In this document: piece by piece, positions 32,500-44,330 of the stretch
Numbering within the stretch: the first letter of the stretch is position 1
Layout of the letters: every line of letters begins with the position of its first letter
NCBI GenBank assembly: GCA_015680685.1
Contig: MNCI01035156.1
Location: 355,572 to 419,571 of the forward strand
From: Gnetum montanum
Taxonomy: Eukaryota; Streptophyta; Gnetopsida; Gnetales; Gnetaceae
DNA: 64,000 bases
Direction of reading: 5' to 3'
Made by a program: the position numbers and the translations under genes
Notes under the pieces: generated by a model
What the model was told of the DNA's origin: nothing
The model's database searches: none
The model's input: the letters and a program-made list of their open reading frames with translations, nothing else

Positions 32500-33245
32500 G
32501 ACACATGTTTACGGTAATTTTGGCATGGTTAGTTTTCCAAACCAGGTGCAAATGGCATGATGCCTTTTCCTCCATTGAATGTTTTAACCGCTAAATGTAA
32601 CTTTGTGAGGCATCATATTCACTTTAAAATTAGATTGTTAAAGTCCGGATCCGCACAAGAGCGGTGCTAAATTTTGTTGGCAGTTATCCCTACGTGCACG
32701 TTATGGCAGTGGATGACTTTGACAAAAGCAATTAAGACTTTGACGTTCTCTTCGTTCGATTCAAAAAGACTTTTGACAAATATACAATTCTAGTACTACT
32801 ACTACTCGATCGCCCACGGCATTTATATGGACTTCAAAAATTTTCCTAACCAACCCTCAAACTTTAATTTATAATTCATAAGTCACCCTTTTCAGCTTCG
32901 TCACCGTTCCCTGGTGTACGCAAAGTTATTCGCACCATCATTTTTGGGCAAATCGGATATAGCAATGGCATTAGCAATGCAGATTAATCGAAATGGAGTC
33001 ATGACAGTGGTGATAGTTCCGTTGCTTTATTCCTATACATTTTTGCTGGGATCAGTTGCTGCTGCATCAAAATGGAGTCTGAAAGACTTTCACAAATATT
33101 CTACGAATTTATAAGTCATTCCCTCTTGTCGGTGTATATAAAGTTAGCGCATAATCATTTTTTCCCTGGACATCAGCCCGCCAAATTGAATATCAAATTC
33201 AAGTATATGGGCAACAATGAAAATTACAAAAGAAACACTTGAGGC
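32500..33245 (+). promoter_or_regulatory. Promoter-like island with retained CpG, possibly host-derived
   Basis: This stretch has many more CpG than its surroundings. It contains three TTTGAC or TTTTGAC motifs (WRKY-type W-box cores at about 32717, 32737 and 32773), CTACGTGCACG (about 32690), and GTGTATATAAAG (about 33135) as a TATA candidate. An imperfect about 65-bp direct repeat occurs at 32877-32955 and 33111-33172. A 66-codon frame at 32914-33114 has no recognised content. It ends where element D's truncated pol begins. I infer a host promoter or 5' gene fragment; a decayed mobile element is the alternative. Confidence 0.35.
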
Positions 33246-33264
33246 TTCGACTTCATTTATGGAT

Positions 33265-33840
33265 ACTACTATTGTACCTGCTTTGTCACATTGAACACTA
33301 TTGAGGCTTAACCTTTTGATGAGGGTTAAGAAACATAATGAAGGTCAAACTTTGCAGTTATGGCATTCCATTGAGTCATGCAGCTACTTTCGTAGATGTT
33401 GGTTATTATGACTTTGAGTATGTTTTCCTTGTACATTACATTGACATGGCTTTTGAAGAGGTAGTGTCTTCATTTGCTCAAAGAGAAGACTAGTGCTAGA
33501 AAATACTTCTCCACTTCAATGTATCAGGTCTCGTGGGCTACTAAAGCATGGCTATGGTAGTATACAAGCATTTCTACTTTGTCATCCATTTCTGACAACG
33601 TATAGAGGTAATGGATGTATTACAGATGGCAAGATAAATGTAAAATAGTTTACCCTCTTGCAAAGGATAGACTATTGGTAGTTGTATCAACTCTTTCTGA
33701 AGGTTTTCAAAGGCCTCTTGGTATTGAGCCATCCACTCATAGTGAACTCATTTCTTAAGCAAGTGTTGCATGGACTGTAACTTATCTGTAAGCCTAGTGA
33801 TAAACCTACAAATAAACTATAATTTACCTTGTAATTCTTG
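33265..33840 (-). pseudogene. RNase H remnant of element D
   Basis: Minus strand. EAFENLQKELIQLPIVYPLQ and KLFYIYLAICNTSITSI align with EAFKNIKQEFARLPTVYPPQ and PFYIYLATSDSSIVSI in E. The end matches KFDLHYV against EFDLHYV near 33290, after which similarity fades. Many stops occur. Confidence 0.7.
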
Positions 33841-33849
33841 AGGCTCTTT

Positions 33850-34928
33850 AAGGTTGGTAGGTGCTACCAATTGAGATATGGCCTTAACCTTATCAGGATC
33901 AACATGTATCCCTACTTCAGAGACTACAAAGCCAAGCATTTTACTAGTTTTAACATTAAATACATACTTCTTATGATTAAGCCTAAGCTCATATTTAAGG
34001 CATCATTTTAGCATAAGATCTAGGTCATTAGCATGGTCATCGACTATCTCAAACTTCATCGCTATGCCATCTACGTAATCATTAAGCAAACCTAACATGT
34101 AATCACTAAAGATATAGGTCATGGCTCTCTGGTATGTGACTTCGGTGTTCTTAAGGCCAAAGGGCATCATGGTATAACAAAAAGTACCCCATGGGATCAT
34201 AAAGGTCATGTTGAACTGGTACTCTGGGTTGAACCTAATCTAGTTATATTCCAAGAATCCATCCATAAAGGACAACAAGGCATGTCTAGTTGTAGTATTA
34301 ATAAGTTGATCAATACTAGGTAAAGTGAAGTCATCCTTGATGGTTGCTTTATTTAGATATTGAAAACCAATGCAAATATAGATAATCCTATTTTTCTTAG
34401 GGACTATCACTATGTTGGATATCCATTCTATGTAATCGATAGCCCTAATGAAACCTGCTTGGTTAAGCTTTGAGATTTCATCACAAACTGTCAAGGCCAA
34501 ATTAGGTCTAATCTTACACACTTTTTGCATAATTGGTCTAATGCTAGGGTCCAATATGATGTTGTGCTAAACTAGACATAGGTCTAGGCCTAGCATATAT
34601 TCATATGACTAGGCAAATGCCTTAATGTTATTTCATAAGACTTTCGTAATATCTTGGACACATTGAGGCTCTAGTGAGGAACTTAGTTTAAAGTTTTTCT
34701 CCTCACTGCTGTGTGTTGTGACAGGAAGCTCAACTAGAGGATCTTTGATTATGTCTCCCACTTCAAATTCAAGGGTTTTGACTAGGTTTTTAGGCCATTT
34801 TAGTGGTTTCCCTATTGAGGGTATGTGGTCTACAAGACTCTTATGCTAAAGATGTAGGGAATCAGGGTTAATACACTATTTAATATCACCATGAGGTCCA
34901 TGTAAATACAAATGAAAATTGATTTGCT
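33850..34928 (-). pseudogene. RT and preceding linker of element D
   Basis: Minus strand from 34928. The linker (LHGPHGD, WPKNLVKTLEFEVGDIIKDP) aligns with E (LNGPYGE, WPKNVTKTLDLEAENITEDP). RT blocks follow: AGFIRAIDYIEWISNIVIVP, KDDFTLPSIDQLI, LLSFMDGFLEYN, MMPFGLKN and NDYVDGIAMKF. The catalytic box is YVDG where E has YVDD, so a catalytic Asp is lost. The start at 34928 follows the shared splice-acceptor-like AG|GAGC. Confidence 0.75.
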
Positions 34929-35569
34929 CCTAGATACTCGTACTTTACTCCTTCACATTAATCAAAAGCATATTGAGTGGCACATAGGTAAAAGTAAATA
35001 AATAATGTTAAAATGCCATAAAACATATGCAAATCTAATGCAATCAAGGATATTCAAGATCATCAATGAGATAAGGTCAATTCAAAAAAGTGAAATAGAG
35101 GCGAACAAAGGTCACATAAAGGTTAAACAAGGGAAAGTATAAGGGGTAAGGCTACAAATGGTTAATAAATATAACAATTGTTCTAGTTTAAGGCCTTAGT
35201 AGGCCATGGTCATATGGTGTCAAATAGTGGTCACAGAAGGTTAAACCCTACTCTTTGTTACCATTTAAAGGTTAAACAAAGGCAAATAGAGTTATAATAA
35301 GATAAAAAAAGAACATATAAGGCTATATAAAGGTCATAGAAGGTCAATAAGGTCCACAAGGCAATGTAAGTCCAAAAATAAGCTAAAACATTATGTAAAA
35401 AGGAAAAAATCAAGCAAAACAGGTTATATATGATGAAATTTGATTAATATATGCCAAAATTGTTTGGTTTTACCAATTTTAGGGCTTAGCAAGCCATGTT
35501 CTGAATCTACAAGGCTATTACATGAGTTTAAGCATCAATAAGGGCTATTTCTAGGCTATCTAGAGTAAA

Positions 35570-38330
35570 AAATCAAGTGTTTTGAGGCTTCCATGTTGGG
35601 CTCAGTGTGGAAATAGGGGCCCTTAGTGAGAAAACTAGGGAAAATAGATTTTGGGATGCTAAGAGGTCCAAAATTAACGTTCTAGACCTTCCCAAGGTAG
35701 CAAAGGGTCATATCCCTCAAAATTGAGCACTTTGGAGGTTTATAAAGGTCAAAAATGTAGATTCTAAAGTCTTCCCTCTTGTTTCCACACTGGCCAACAT
35801 GGAAAAGAAGGAGGTTCAACATGGGGAATCAAAATCCAAAAAAAAATTAAAGTCAAACATGGTTAAATAGGTTGTCAAAGTTTGGATCTGGAACTTGTGC
35901 ATCTCCCAGCTTTATTCCAAAGAAATTTAAGGTCATTTTGAGTGTCAATAGGTGTTGAAATGGATCCCCCCTTTCTCCCATGATGGGCATAGTATCCTCA
36001 ACATGGAAATATAGGGGGGATAGTTATTTGATAAATTAAAAGTGATTTTGTGGCACTTTAACTAAGTTTCTAGCCCCATAGGTCTGCAAACTTCAATTCT
36101 GCAAGTTTTTAGCTGATTTTGGGCATGTTTGAAGGCTGTTTAAGGGTATTTAAGGTCTTCACCATTATTCCCATGATAGGGGAGGTATACTAGCATGGAA
36201 TAATGGGAGAAATGGATTTTTAAGGTTGGGATAAAATCAAATAAAATCTTGAGGTTGTGAGGTCTTAGGCCTTTCTGGCATAGATCTTTGGCTTCTAGGA
36301 GTTCCATCTTTCATCAAAAAGTGGAAAAGAAAATTTCCCCCTTTTTTGCATGCTAGGGAAGTTACTCCAGTGTTGAAGAAGTAATAATCTTAGATCTAGG
36401 CCAATTCAGGTCACAATTGACCATGCATGTTACCTCATAGTGTTGCTAGGGTCAAGGGCTATGGGTCTATGCCAAAATTTAGTAGTTTTGAACATCCCTA
36501 AGTGGGTTTTTGGATTTCCCCTTTCTTCCATGCTAGGGATAGAGAGTTCAGCCTAGAAAATAAATGAGAATTGATTTTTTTTCCATCTAGGATCAGTTCT
36601 ATGAAGTTTAAGGGCTCTAATAGCTGCTACCAAGTTTTTAGAGTGCATGAAAGGTTGTTTGATGTCATTCTGAGGTGTTTAGGAGCCTAAAATAAGTCTT
36701 CCCTTAAGTTCCCACACTAGTGATACCATCTGTAACATGGAAAAAGGAATCCTCAACATGGAAGAACCATGAAACCCAAATATAGTGCAATTTTAACCTT
36801 AATCAACTATGCATGTTAGTCTTTGGGGCTACCATGGTCAAGGACTAGGGTTTGGTATCAATTTTTAATGATTTTGAGTATTTCTAAGTGTTATTTGGAC
36901 TTAAACCCTTTTTCTATTGTAAGATTACATTCTTAGTGTCTAAAAATGGGGAGAAAGCATTTTGGTCATTTTGGCCACTTTCAGTCATGTAGGCAGGTTT
37001 CTAATGTTTTTGGTGATAATGGTTAATGCTTGGTGTCAAAATTTGGCTATCTTGAAGGTTGGTGAGTGGTTTTTAGGCTTCCCTTATTTTTCCATGTTGG
37101 GGCTTCCATGCTTAGTGTGCAAAGATGGGGGAAAATATTTTTGGTCATTTTTGGCTACTTTTACTCATGCATGCAGGTTCTAAGTTTGTTGGTGTCAACT
37201 ATTACTACTTGATGTTAAAATTTGATTGTTTCAAGGTTGGTAAGGCATTTTTTGGAGTCCCCCCATTTGCCACACTAGGGCTTACATGCTTAGTTTGGAA
37301 AAATTTGGGGAAATATTTTTGTTTACTCTTGGTCACTTTCGGACATGCATGTAGGCTTCCAAGGTTGTTGGCATCAACCTTGGTAAGGTGGGGGGAATGT
37401 GTTTTTGTTACTTTTGGTCAATCTAGTTATGGATGAGTGCTCACAGGGTTGCAGGTATTGGCCATTAGTGCCTAAGGTCAAAATCTGATCATTTTGAAGG
37501 CTAAGAGGGGATTTTCAAGCTTCCTTCCTTTTTTCCACACTAAGAGTGAAAGGTTCAGCATGGAAAATGTCTCCCTTGATCAAGAAAGTCAGATCTAGGC
37601 CAAATCGATAGTTGATCAACCATGCATGTCAACCTCTAAGGTTGCCAATGTTGACAGTTAATCTTGGGTGTCAATATTTGATAGTTTGGAGGCTTATAAC
37701 TACCTCATGAAATCTCCCTTTCGCGCCCCCCCCTTCTTCCACACCAAGCATGATGGCCTTAGTGTGGATGAGTGGGGGATGGCATTTTTGTGCCATATTT
37801 GACCGATTTTGGGGCTTCCGAAAGCTCTAGAGGGTTCTAACAAGGTCCCAAGGTCACTAGGCATCAGGAAATGGTCATTAGGTTACTACTTTACATCATT
37901 TTTAGCTTCCCCCCATCTATCCATGCTGAGGAAGAGAGGCTTAGCATGGAAGAAGCATCCCCTGGCATGGAACACATCAAATCCTAGATTTTGACCAATT
38001 TTGACTAGGTTTGGTAAGGTTTTAAGTTTGTCAAAGATGCTTGGAGGGTTTCTAGGTCATATGGGGCCCACTTTGGGGTCAAACTTGTGCTATATGAGTG
38101 TTGGGAGGAAAGAGTGAGTGTTAGCCCCCTTTTTCCATGCTAGGCATTATTGCCCCAACATGAAAACTCATGGTGCTTGGCCTTGCTCATGTTTTGCCCA
38201 ATTTTGAAAACACAAGGTTGAAGAAGGTAAGTCTGGGTTACTAAAAATAGAAAGATATTGTAATGTAAATGAATTTGTAGAATAATGAACATGTTCCCAT
38301 GCTAGGCATGAAATTTCCAACATGGATGTA
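35570..38330. repeat. Array of hairpin-forming repeats in D
   Basis: About fourteen diverged units, roughly 170-200 bp apart, each carry a C/T-rich run, then TTCCATGCTAGG or TTCCACACTAGG, a 10-25 base loop, and an inverted copy such as TTAGCATGGAA. Clear examples: 35960-36015, 36160-36205, 36510-36555, 37530-37575, 37905-37960, 38130-38165. The arms vary together in places (ATTATTCCCATGATAG with CTAGCATGGAATAAT at 36160). The array ends before the antisense ORF region. Confidence 0.65.
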
Positions 38331-40245
38331 TGCAATCAAGGTTGCCATAATGTTTGAAGTGTCAAAATTGGAAAAAATCTCACTATTAATGGAAGTTTTG
38401 GTTAAAAGTGAAGAAGTATGGTGGGGTCCACAATCAAAAAATTTTGAATTTTGAAAGGTAGATTTGTTTTCCACCCAAAACCAACATGAATTATACTTTC
38501 CCCTATTTTTCTTTAGTGCACTTGTAGTTATGATGCACTAAACTTGTAGTTGGGGTATTGTTTAGGTTTTAGAAGGTTTTTATATGTTAAATTTTGTAAT
38601 TTTTGATCATAACTATCATTCTACAACAACAATGCATTGGAGGAGAGCTTTGGTAGAGATTTTTATGGCAGCCACATCCAATCTTTAGTGTGGAAGCATC
38701 CCATCTCCCTTGCTGTCAATGTAGAACTTCCATCTTCTTCTAATTTCCATCTACCTCAACATTGAGCCTGCCATGGTGCTTAAATAGAGAGGAGGAAAGG
38801 GTAAAAATCCCAAAATTTAAAGGATTGACAAGTGTTTGAGGAATTTTTTATAGGTTCCCAAGCCTATCTCTATTTAGGCCCCATCTATCACTACTCCAAG
38901 GTAGGCAATTCTACCTATTTTTGCCTTTGTTTCTTCTGATTTTTTCTAGCTTTTTACTTTCTAGATGTTGAGGCTATTTTTTCAAATATAATCTAGTAGA
39001 GGGATTCATATGGAATTTTTATGAAATCCCACCTTCTATTTTGGCTTCTCTAATTAGAGATCTATAGTTGTTTTATCACTTTAGCTTTTGTAGATTTGAT
39101 TTTGAAAATAGGGCTTGCTATTTTATGTTTTTTTCTCAAAATCTTAGGGTATGGCTATTTTTTTCAGATCTAGGCCTAAGGATTTGTTAAACTTAAATTT
39201 TAAAAAAATCCTATCCCTTTATTTTAATGTGAATTTAAATGGGTTTTAATGATTTTGGCTATTTCAACCATTTTAATGGCTATGTGAAATTTAGGCTTTG
39301 AAATTTTTGAAGTTTTAGTATGAAAAAGCAAGCCAAGTTGTGTATTTTTTCTTGGTGAAATGGCTACACATATGTAAAATTAAAGACCATGGATTTTTAT
39401 CCCTTTGTTTAATATTTCTAATGGCTGTTTTCTCATTTAATTTGGCTTTGAAACAAAGAAGTTATTGTTGTTTTCCTAACGTTGCACAGTTAGGTTGTTT
39501 GTGTCACTTTTGTAATTTCATGTAGATTTGTGAAATTTTCATAAGAAAACAACATATGTTTTTGCTATTTTCTAGTAATGGCTACATAGGATTTGGTTTT
39601 AGCTTTCCAATGGAGGTGGAATCACTCCAATTAGACTTAAAACAAATTTTTTATGAATTTTTTACTATGGCAGTGTGAATCAAGGAAAAATAGATGGTTA
39701 TAGTACATTACCCAAAATAGAAGTCGTTGATATGCTTAATTTTGCTTTTTCTAGAAGAATAAAAGCTTTTTGTATAAATTTTTGCTATGGCTACATGGTT
39801 TTTTCTATGTTTATCATGCTTTTTCTAAATTTGTACATAGTTTAGATGTTTTTTTCAAATTTATGCATAATTTAGATTATTTTTCTAAATTTATGCATGA
39901 TTTATACTAAGATATAGTTTTGGCTATAAAGGCTATAAAATATGGTAATAATGCTTTCATGGAATTTTTTAAGATAATTAGATAAACATCTAAGAGCTTT
40001 TTATGAAAGCTAATTTCACCTCTAACTTAGGAAGTTTTCTCTAAATTTGTAAAGAAATTTTGATTGGTCATGATGCAAGGTTATGTAGGGTTGTGATATA
40101 TTTTTCTTGTGGAATTACTTAGAATAATTTAGATAAACACCTTAGAGATTTTTACAAAGGCTAATTTCACCTCTAACTAGATGTTTTATCTAAATTTGTT
40201 AAGAAATTATAATTTGTCATAATGTTTTTGCTTTATTTCATGTAG
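38331..40245 (+). other. AT-rich sequence 5' of the antisense ORF in D
   Basis: No coding content was recognised. It has a 3-copy, about 40-bp tandem repeat at 39820-39910 (TTTAGAT.TTTTT.TCAAATTTATGCAT) and a diverged about 150-bp direct repeat (39960-40090 and 40117-40235; shared GCTAATTTCACCTCTAAC). It ends in a splice-acceptor-like T-rich tract, TTTCATGTAG at 40245. It could hold the promoter and first intron of the antisense gene. Confidence 0.5.
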
Positions 40246-43200
40246 AGTCTTCTTGAGGCCTATTCTCATCATAGTGGAGCTAGTTGGTATTTTGCGGTAC
40301 ATTTTTCATCCCAAGACCAATACTCCACGACATGACATGCCTCTTGAAAAGCTTTCATTGTGGTTTTGACCTAGGAGAAGGGACTTCCTTTCCTACCTTG
40401 TCAAGAACTTTAGTGTGACACTGTGGTCACACTTATTCACAAATGTAGCTGAGGTTATTGTGAAGACCTTGTTTCCTTGGGCATCTATCCAGATTACCAA
40501 GTACATTACTAACAAGCCACTACCTATGACTACAGGGGGACCAATAGAGGCCATAAGTTCACACTACCTTTTAGAGATCTAGACGATGCCATAGTATAGT
40601 TAGTATAATACTGACAATACTATGATGGTGGCACATAGAGCCCACACATTATTCTAGAACCCACCTGGCACCGTGTATTTTCTATAGGGGTAAACATGGT
40701 TATTGTAATGCTTTTATGATTTCTTCTTGATTATCTTACCTAACTTCATTAATTTAACTTTTTGCAAGTACAAGGTCAACGATCAGGGCTTGATCATTAA
40801 TGATCAAATTCTAGTAGTGGCTTAAAATACCTTAGATGAATTCACCAAGAGCCCCCAAATTAGAGCTACTATGTATCAATAGTTAAGAGGGAGCTTTGAT
40901 GAATACACCATTACATTTAACCTTGTATACAAGAAGTGCAAGGATGATAGGATGATGTACAACTTATGGGTAGATGTTGGTAGCACATATTGAACCCTTG
41001 TAGCTCGAACCTCCACACCATAGAAGAAAAGTAAAGGTGAACATATAACTTCTAGTGTTTTATGGCATTAAATGTTTTATTGTCTTTTTTGGTTGTTAAA
41101 ATTACTCATATGAATGCTAACCTTTGGTTATTTCTTCGCAAGACCTTCCACCTCAGCTAATGTCATTATACCACTTTCATGTTCACGTCATGAGGATACC
41201 CTCATCCTAAGGTTTGATGATGTGACATCAACACAAGAGTAGCTAAAGGAACAAGTGCCTAGATATGTTCTAGTAAACATCCAGTGTAATGTATTTATGG
41301 CACCTATTCCTTCCATTCTTGTTGTAGAGATGTTGCATGTTATTGACACCTTTGATGAGGAGGTTGGTCACTTTAATAGCATCATTCGAGGTGTTAAGGT
41401 GAACATTAACATAGGTGTTAGCCTCTTTCATGACTTGTTCAGTGTTCCTGCTAATGGAACAAAGTTTTCCATTAGGACAATGAGGGAATCAAGCCATTGC
41501 AAGGAAGTTCTAGAGTGGCTTGATGCTAGCATGAGCCACTCTAGAATTTCGATGGATAGATTTATGAACCTTGATGCAAAGGAATCACATTTTTTGTTTA
41601 GGCCTCATGTGTTCCCCAAAATACTATCACAAAAGAAGGTAATCGACCTAGCATAGGGGTGGACCTTTAAAAAGGCCTTGATGGAGGACATCAAATTTGA
41701 TTGGGCTACTAGGCTTCAAGAGAAGATCCTTAGGCTCCATGTTGATATCTCAATGATAATCCATATGCACTTTGCATTTTTTGTAGGTTATTTAAAGAGG
41801 TTTGAGGAGTTTCTGGTGGTGTATAGAAATGGACAATAGGTTTGTGAAGACCTAAGCCAACTTTCTAGGTCTTGGATAAAACATTTATCCAATAGTGTAG
41901 GCCTCAAACCCACTATAGGGGATGGATGAAACATTATCCATCACTACTAAGAATCTCAATGTTAGGTAGTACAAGTCTCCCAATAGTATTGATGATGATA
42001 AGCCCCTCTCATTTCCTGCTAGTGTTCAGGATGCTAGATGATGGTGCATGAAGGCCAAAGGGATAGTTAGAGAGAAACTTAAGAGGCTTATAGAGGAGCA
42101 ACCCCAACATCAAATCAACATGCCTTGAAGAAAATTAAGTTTAAGATTAAGCCATCATATCAGGTATTTGTAGGTATGCTTTGTTTAATTTTGGCTATTT
42201 CATGTTTTAAACTTTCATGGCTACTTTATGGTCTTATGTGTTGACTGGTTCTCTATGTGTTATGCTTATAGATAAGCATTATGTTATAGTAGCCCAAGCT
42301 ACTGTAGAGGTAGAACAAAGGCATGCAAAGGAGGCATTGCCAAAGCAACCTATGGTTGAAGTTCTTGTCGATGCTAGTGTAGATGATCTAGATGCCTTTC
42401 TTGGTGAGGTGGTACTAGGCACCGTTTTCATCATCATCCCAGAGGAGGAAGAGGAGAAGGAGCTAGGTATGCCTATAGCTCAGTATTTTCATTATATTTC
42501 ATTGGTTATCTTTGGCCGTCATCCTAACCTTTCAATGATTGTTATGCTTACAGTAGTTCTTGAGCCACCAATATAAGCTCTCGTCCCTAAGTTTCATGTG
42601 AAACCATGGTAGAGACTCCAAAAAAAGTGGAGTTCATGTGTGAAATGGCTAAGGATATCATAGATTGATTGCATTAGGTTACACCTAAGATAGGTGAGGA
42701 TTTTGTTTTATGTGCTTCAGTATTAGCCTTTGTTTGCATTATGGCTATTTTAGGTTTTGTCTTATGGTTGTTTTTGGTGCTTTTGTAGTACCATCCATGG
42801 AGTTGGACTCCAATAGAGACATGGAGGTAAACTCATTGCCTAGACTTCCCTCTAATGTTTCTAGTATACTCGTGAAGCTATATGACACTGACACTAATTT
42901 AGCAATGTCATGTGCAAAAGCTTCATGGGAGCTAGAGAGGTCCAATGAGTCCCTATGGGAGGAAGCTATGGCCTTGAGGGAAAAGACTCAAAGGTAGGAG
43001 GATATGATTAGGAATCTCTAAGACCATAAAGCCTTTATGAAAGCCCAAGTCGCTAACTCAGGGGAGTTACAGACTAAGGAGATTACATGGGTCCACTATT
43101 GGCATGTTATTTAGAAAAAAGTAATGGTCTTATAGGAGATGGTAGAGCAATGTATGCAGATGAACCTCATCTTCAAAAAGTTTGAGAACTGGAAGGATCA

Positions 43201-43774
43201 TTGTGCTTTGGTCCTAGAGTGGCATAAGACACAAAAGGCCCATAAGCATAAATATAAGGCTAATCATGAGGCCTACCTAAAGTGGCTTAAGGAAGAACCG
43301 ATTGAATGTCACAAGAGAGAGCTATTCATTTAGGGGATCTAAGCAGATAGTTCTTATTGACTTTTTGAAAGTACTGTTAGGGTGGAGCAATCCCCTACTC
43401 TTCATATCATCATGGTTGTAAGTGAGACCTCTACAGCTACTACTACTCATATGCCTCCTACTTAGATTCTTATAGATAGATTCAACATTCTTTCTAGAGT
43501 TGATCTTGGGGATGTTGACTAGGTGAACATGATAGAGGACTAGATCCTCCATGATTTGGAGAGAGGCCTTCCCCATCAATCCCTAGAAGTAATGGAGCCA
43601 TAATATCTATAGGTTTGATAAATTCTATGCTTTAGTCTTTGTTTTAAGTCATAATTTTGGCTATTGATTACTAACTAGCTATATGTTGTGGCACTTTAGT
43701 CCTCAAAAGACAATGGTGACCCCAACGATGAGGTTGGAAATGGCCCACCACTTCCTCCTCTAGATGCCACTTAG
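40246..43774 (+). pseudogene. Antisense multi-exon ORF of element D (unknown function)
   Basis: This is a decayed homologue of the E ORF, on the strand opposite to D's gag-pol. Probable exons: 40246-40689 (VELVGILRYIF; NFSVTLWSHLF), 40769 to about 41027 (NDQGLIIND), 41143 to about 42160 (HVIDTFDEEV; GVKVNINIGVSLFHDLFSVP; MHFAFFVGYLKRFEEFLVV), 42272-42466 (acidic), 42554-42691, 42789 to about 43611 (Glu/Lys-rich, coiled-coil-like: ASWELERSNESLWEEAMAL), and 43700-43774 ending in TAG. Four or more exon starts coincide with those of E. It has several stops. The long open segment 41255-41656 is its best-preserved part. No known domain was recognised. Confidence 0.65.
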
Positions 43775-44330
43775 TAGCCTCCTTCAATTTAACTTGTTGG
43801 CTATGTGTTTTTGTCTTTATGTTGATGGCTATGGTTAGCAAGAACTATGTTATGGATGGTTATTCTTTGGCATCATTACTACATGTTGTGGCTATGGCTA
43901 TGGCTATATGTCATGGACATTTCAATTTTAAACTTGAATATTGATTTTATTCTTGGCTATATGCATCTATAGTAGTAAATATTGTAAACATGGCTATATT
44001 GACATTTTGGTTGTAACATTAAATTGATGTGATAATAGGTTAAACAAAAGGAGACATATAACAATAAAAGGAACGTTTGCTAGTATTAGGCCATTGCAGG
44101 CATAGGTTATATAGTTTTGCCCATTTTAGGCCATGGTGGGCCATATCACTAGTTTAACATCTTAGTGGACAATAGTGCTAATTTAATGTCTTAGTGGAAA
44201 ACAACACAAGTTTACAGTCATAGCAGACCATAATGCTAGTTTTAGGCCTTGGCATGCCATGTTTGAAAGAGATGCTTTTTAATGTTTAATATAAGTGAAA
44301 ATAAAGAAAGGTTATAGCAAATAGGTAACA
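43775..44330. other. AT-rich spacer beyond the antisense ORF of D
   Basis: It contains short repeats of GGCTATG and of GGCCATGG/TTTAGGCC-type motifs (44090-44270) and no coding content. In the antisense direction it is the 3' flank of the ORF. Confidence 0.5.

Larger units (their letters stand above)
30826..32500. other. Unassigned AT-rich DNA between F and D
   Basis: No coding region is recognisable. It holds three short tRNA-like heads (listed separately) and AT-rich sequence. It is not similar to the neighbouring elements. Confidence 0.55.

Noticed and set aside
32914-33114. A small host protein of 66 residues
   Set aside because: No recognisable domain, no splice context and no homologous frame elsewhere in the window; kept only as part of the promoter-like island.
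36962-37436. Two plus-strand frames of 73 and 103 codons in D
   Set aside because: They run through the hairpin repeat units and owe their repeated GHACRF-like words to the DNA repeat, not to a protein.
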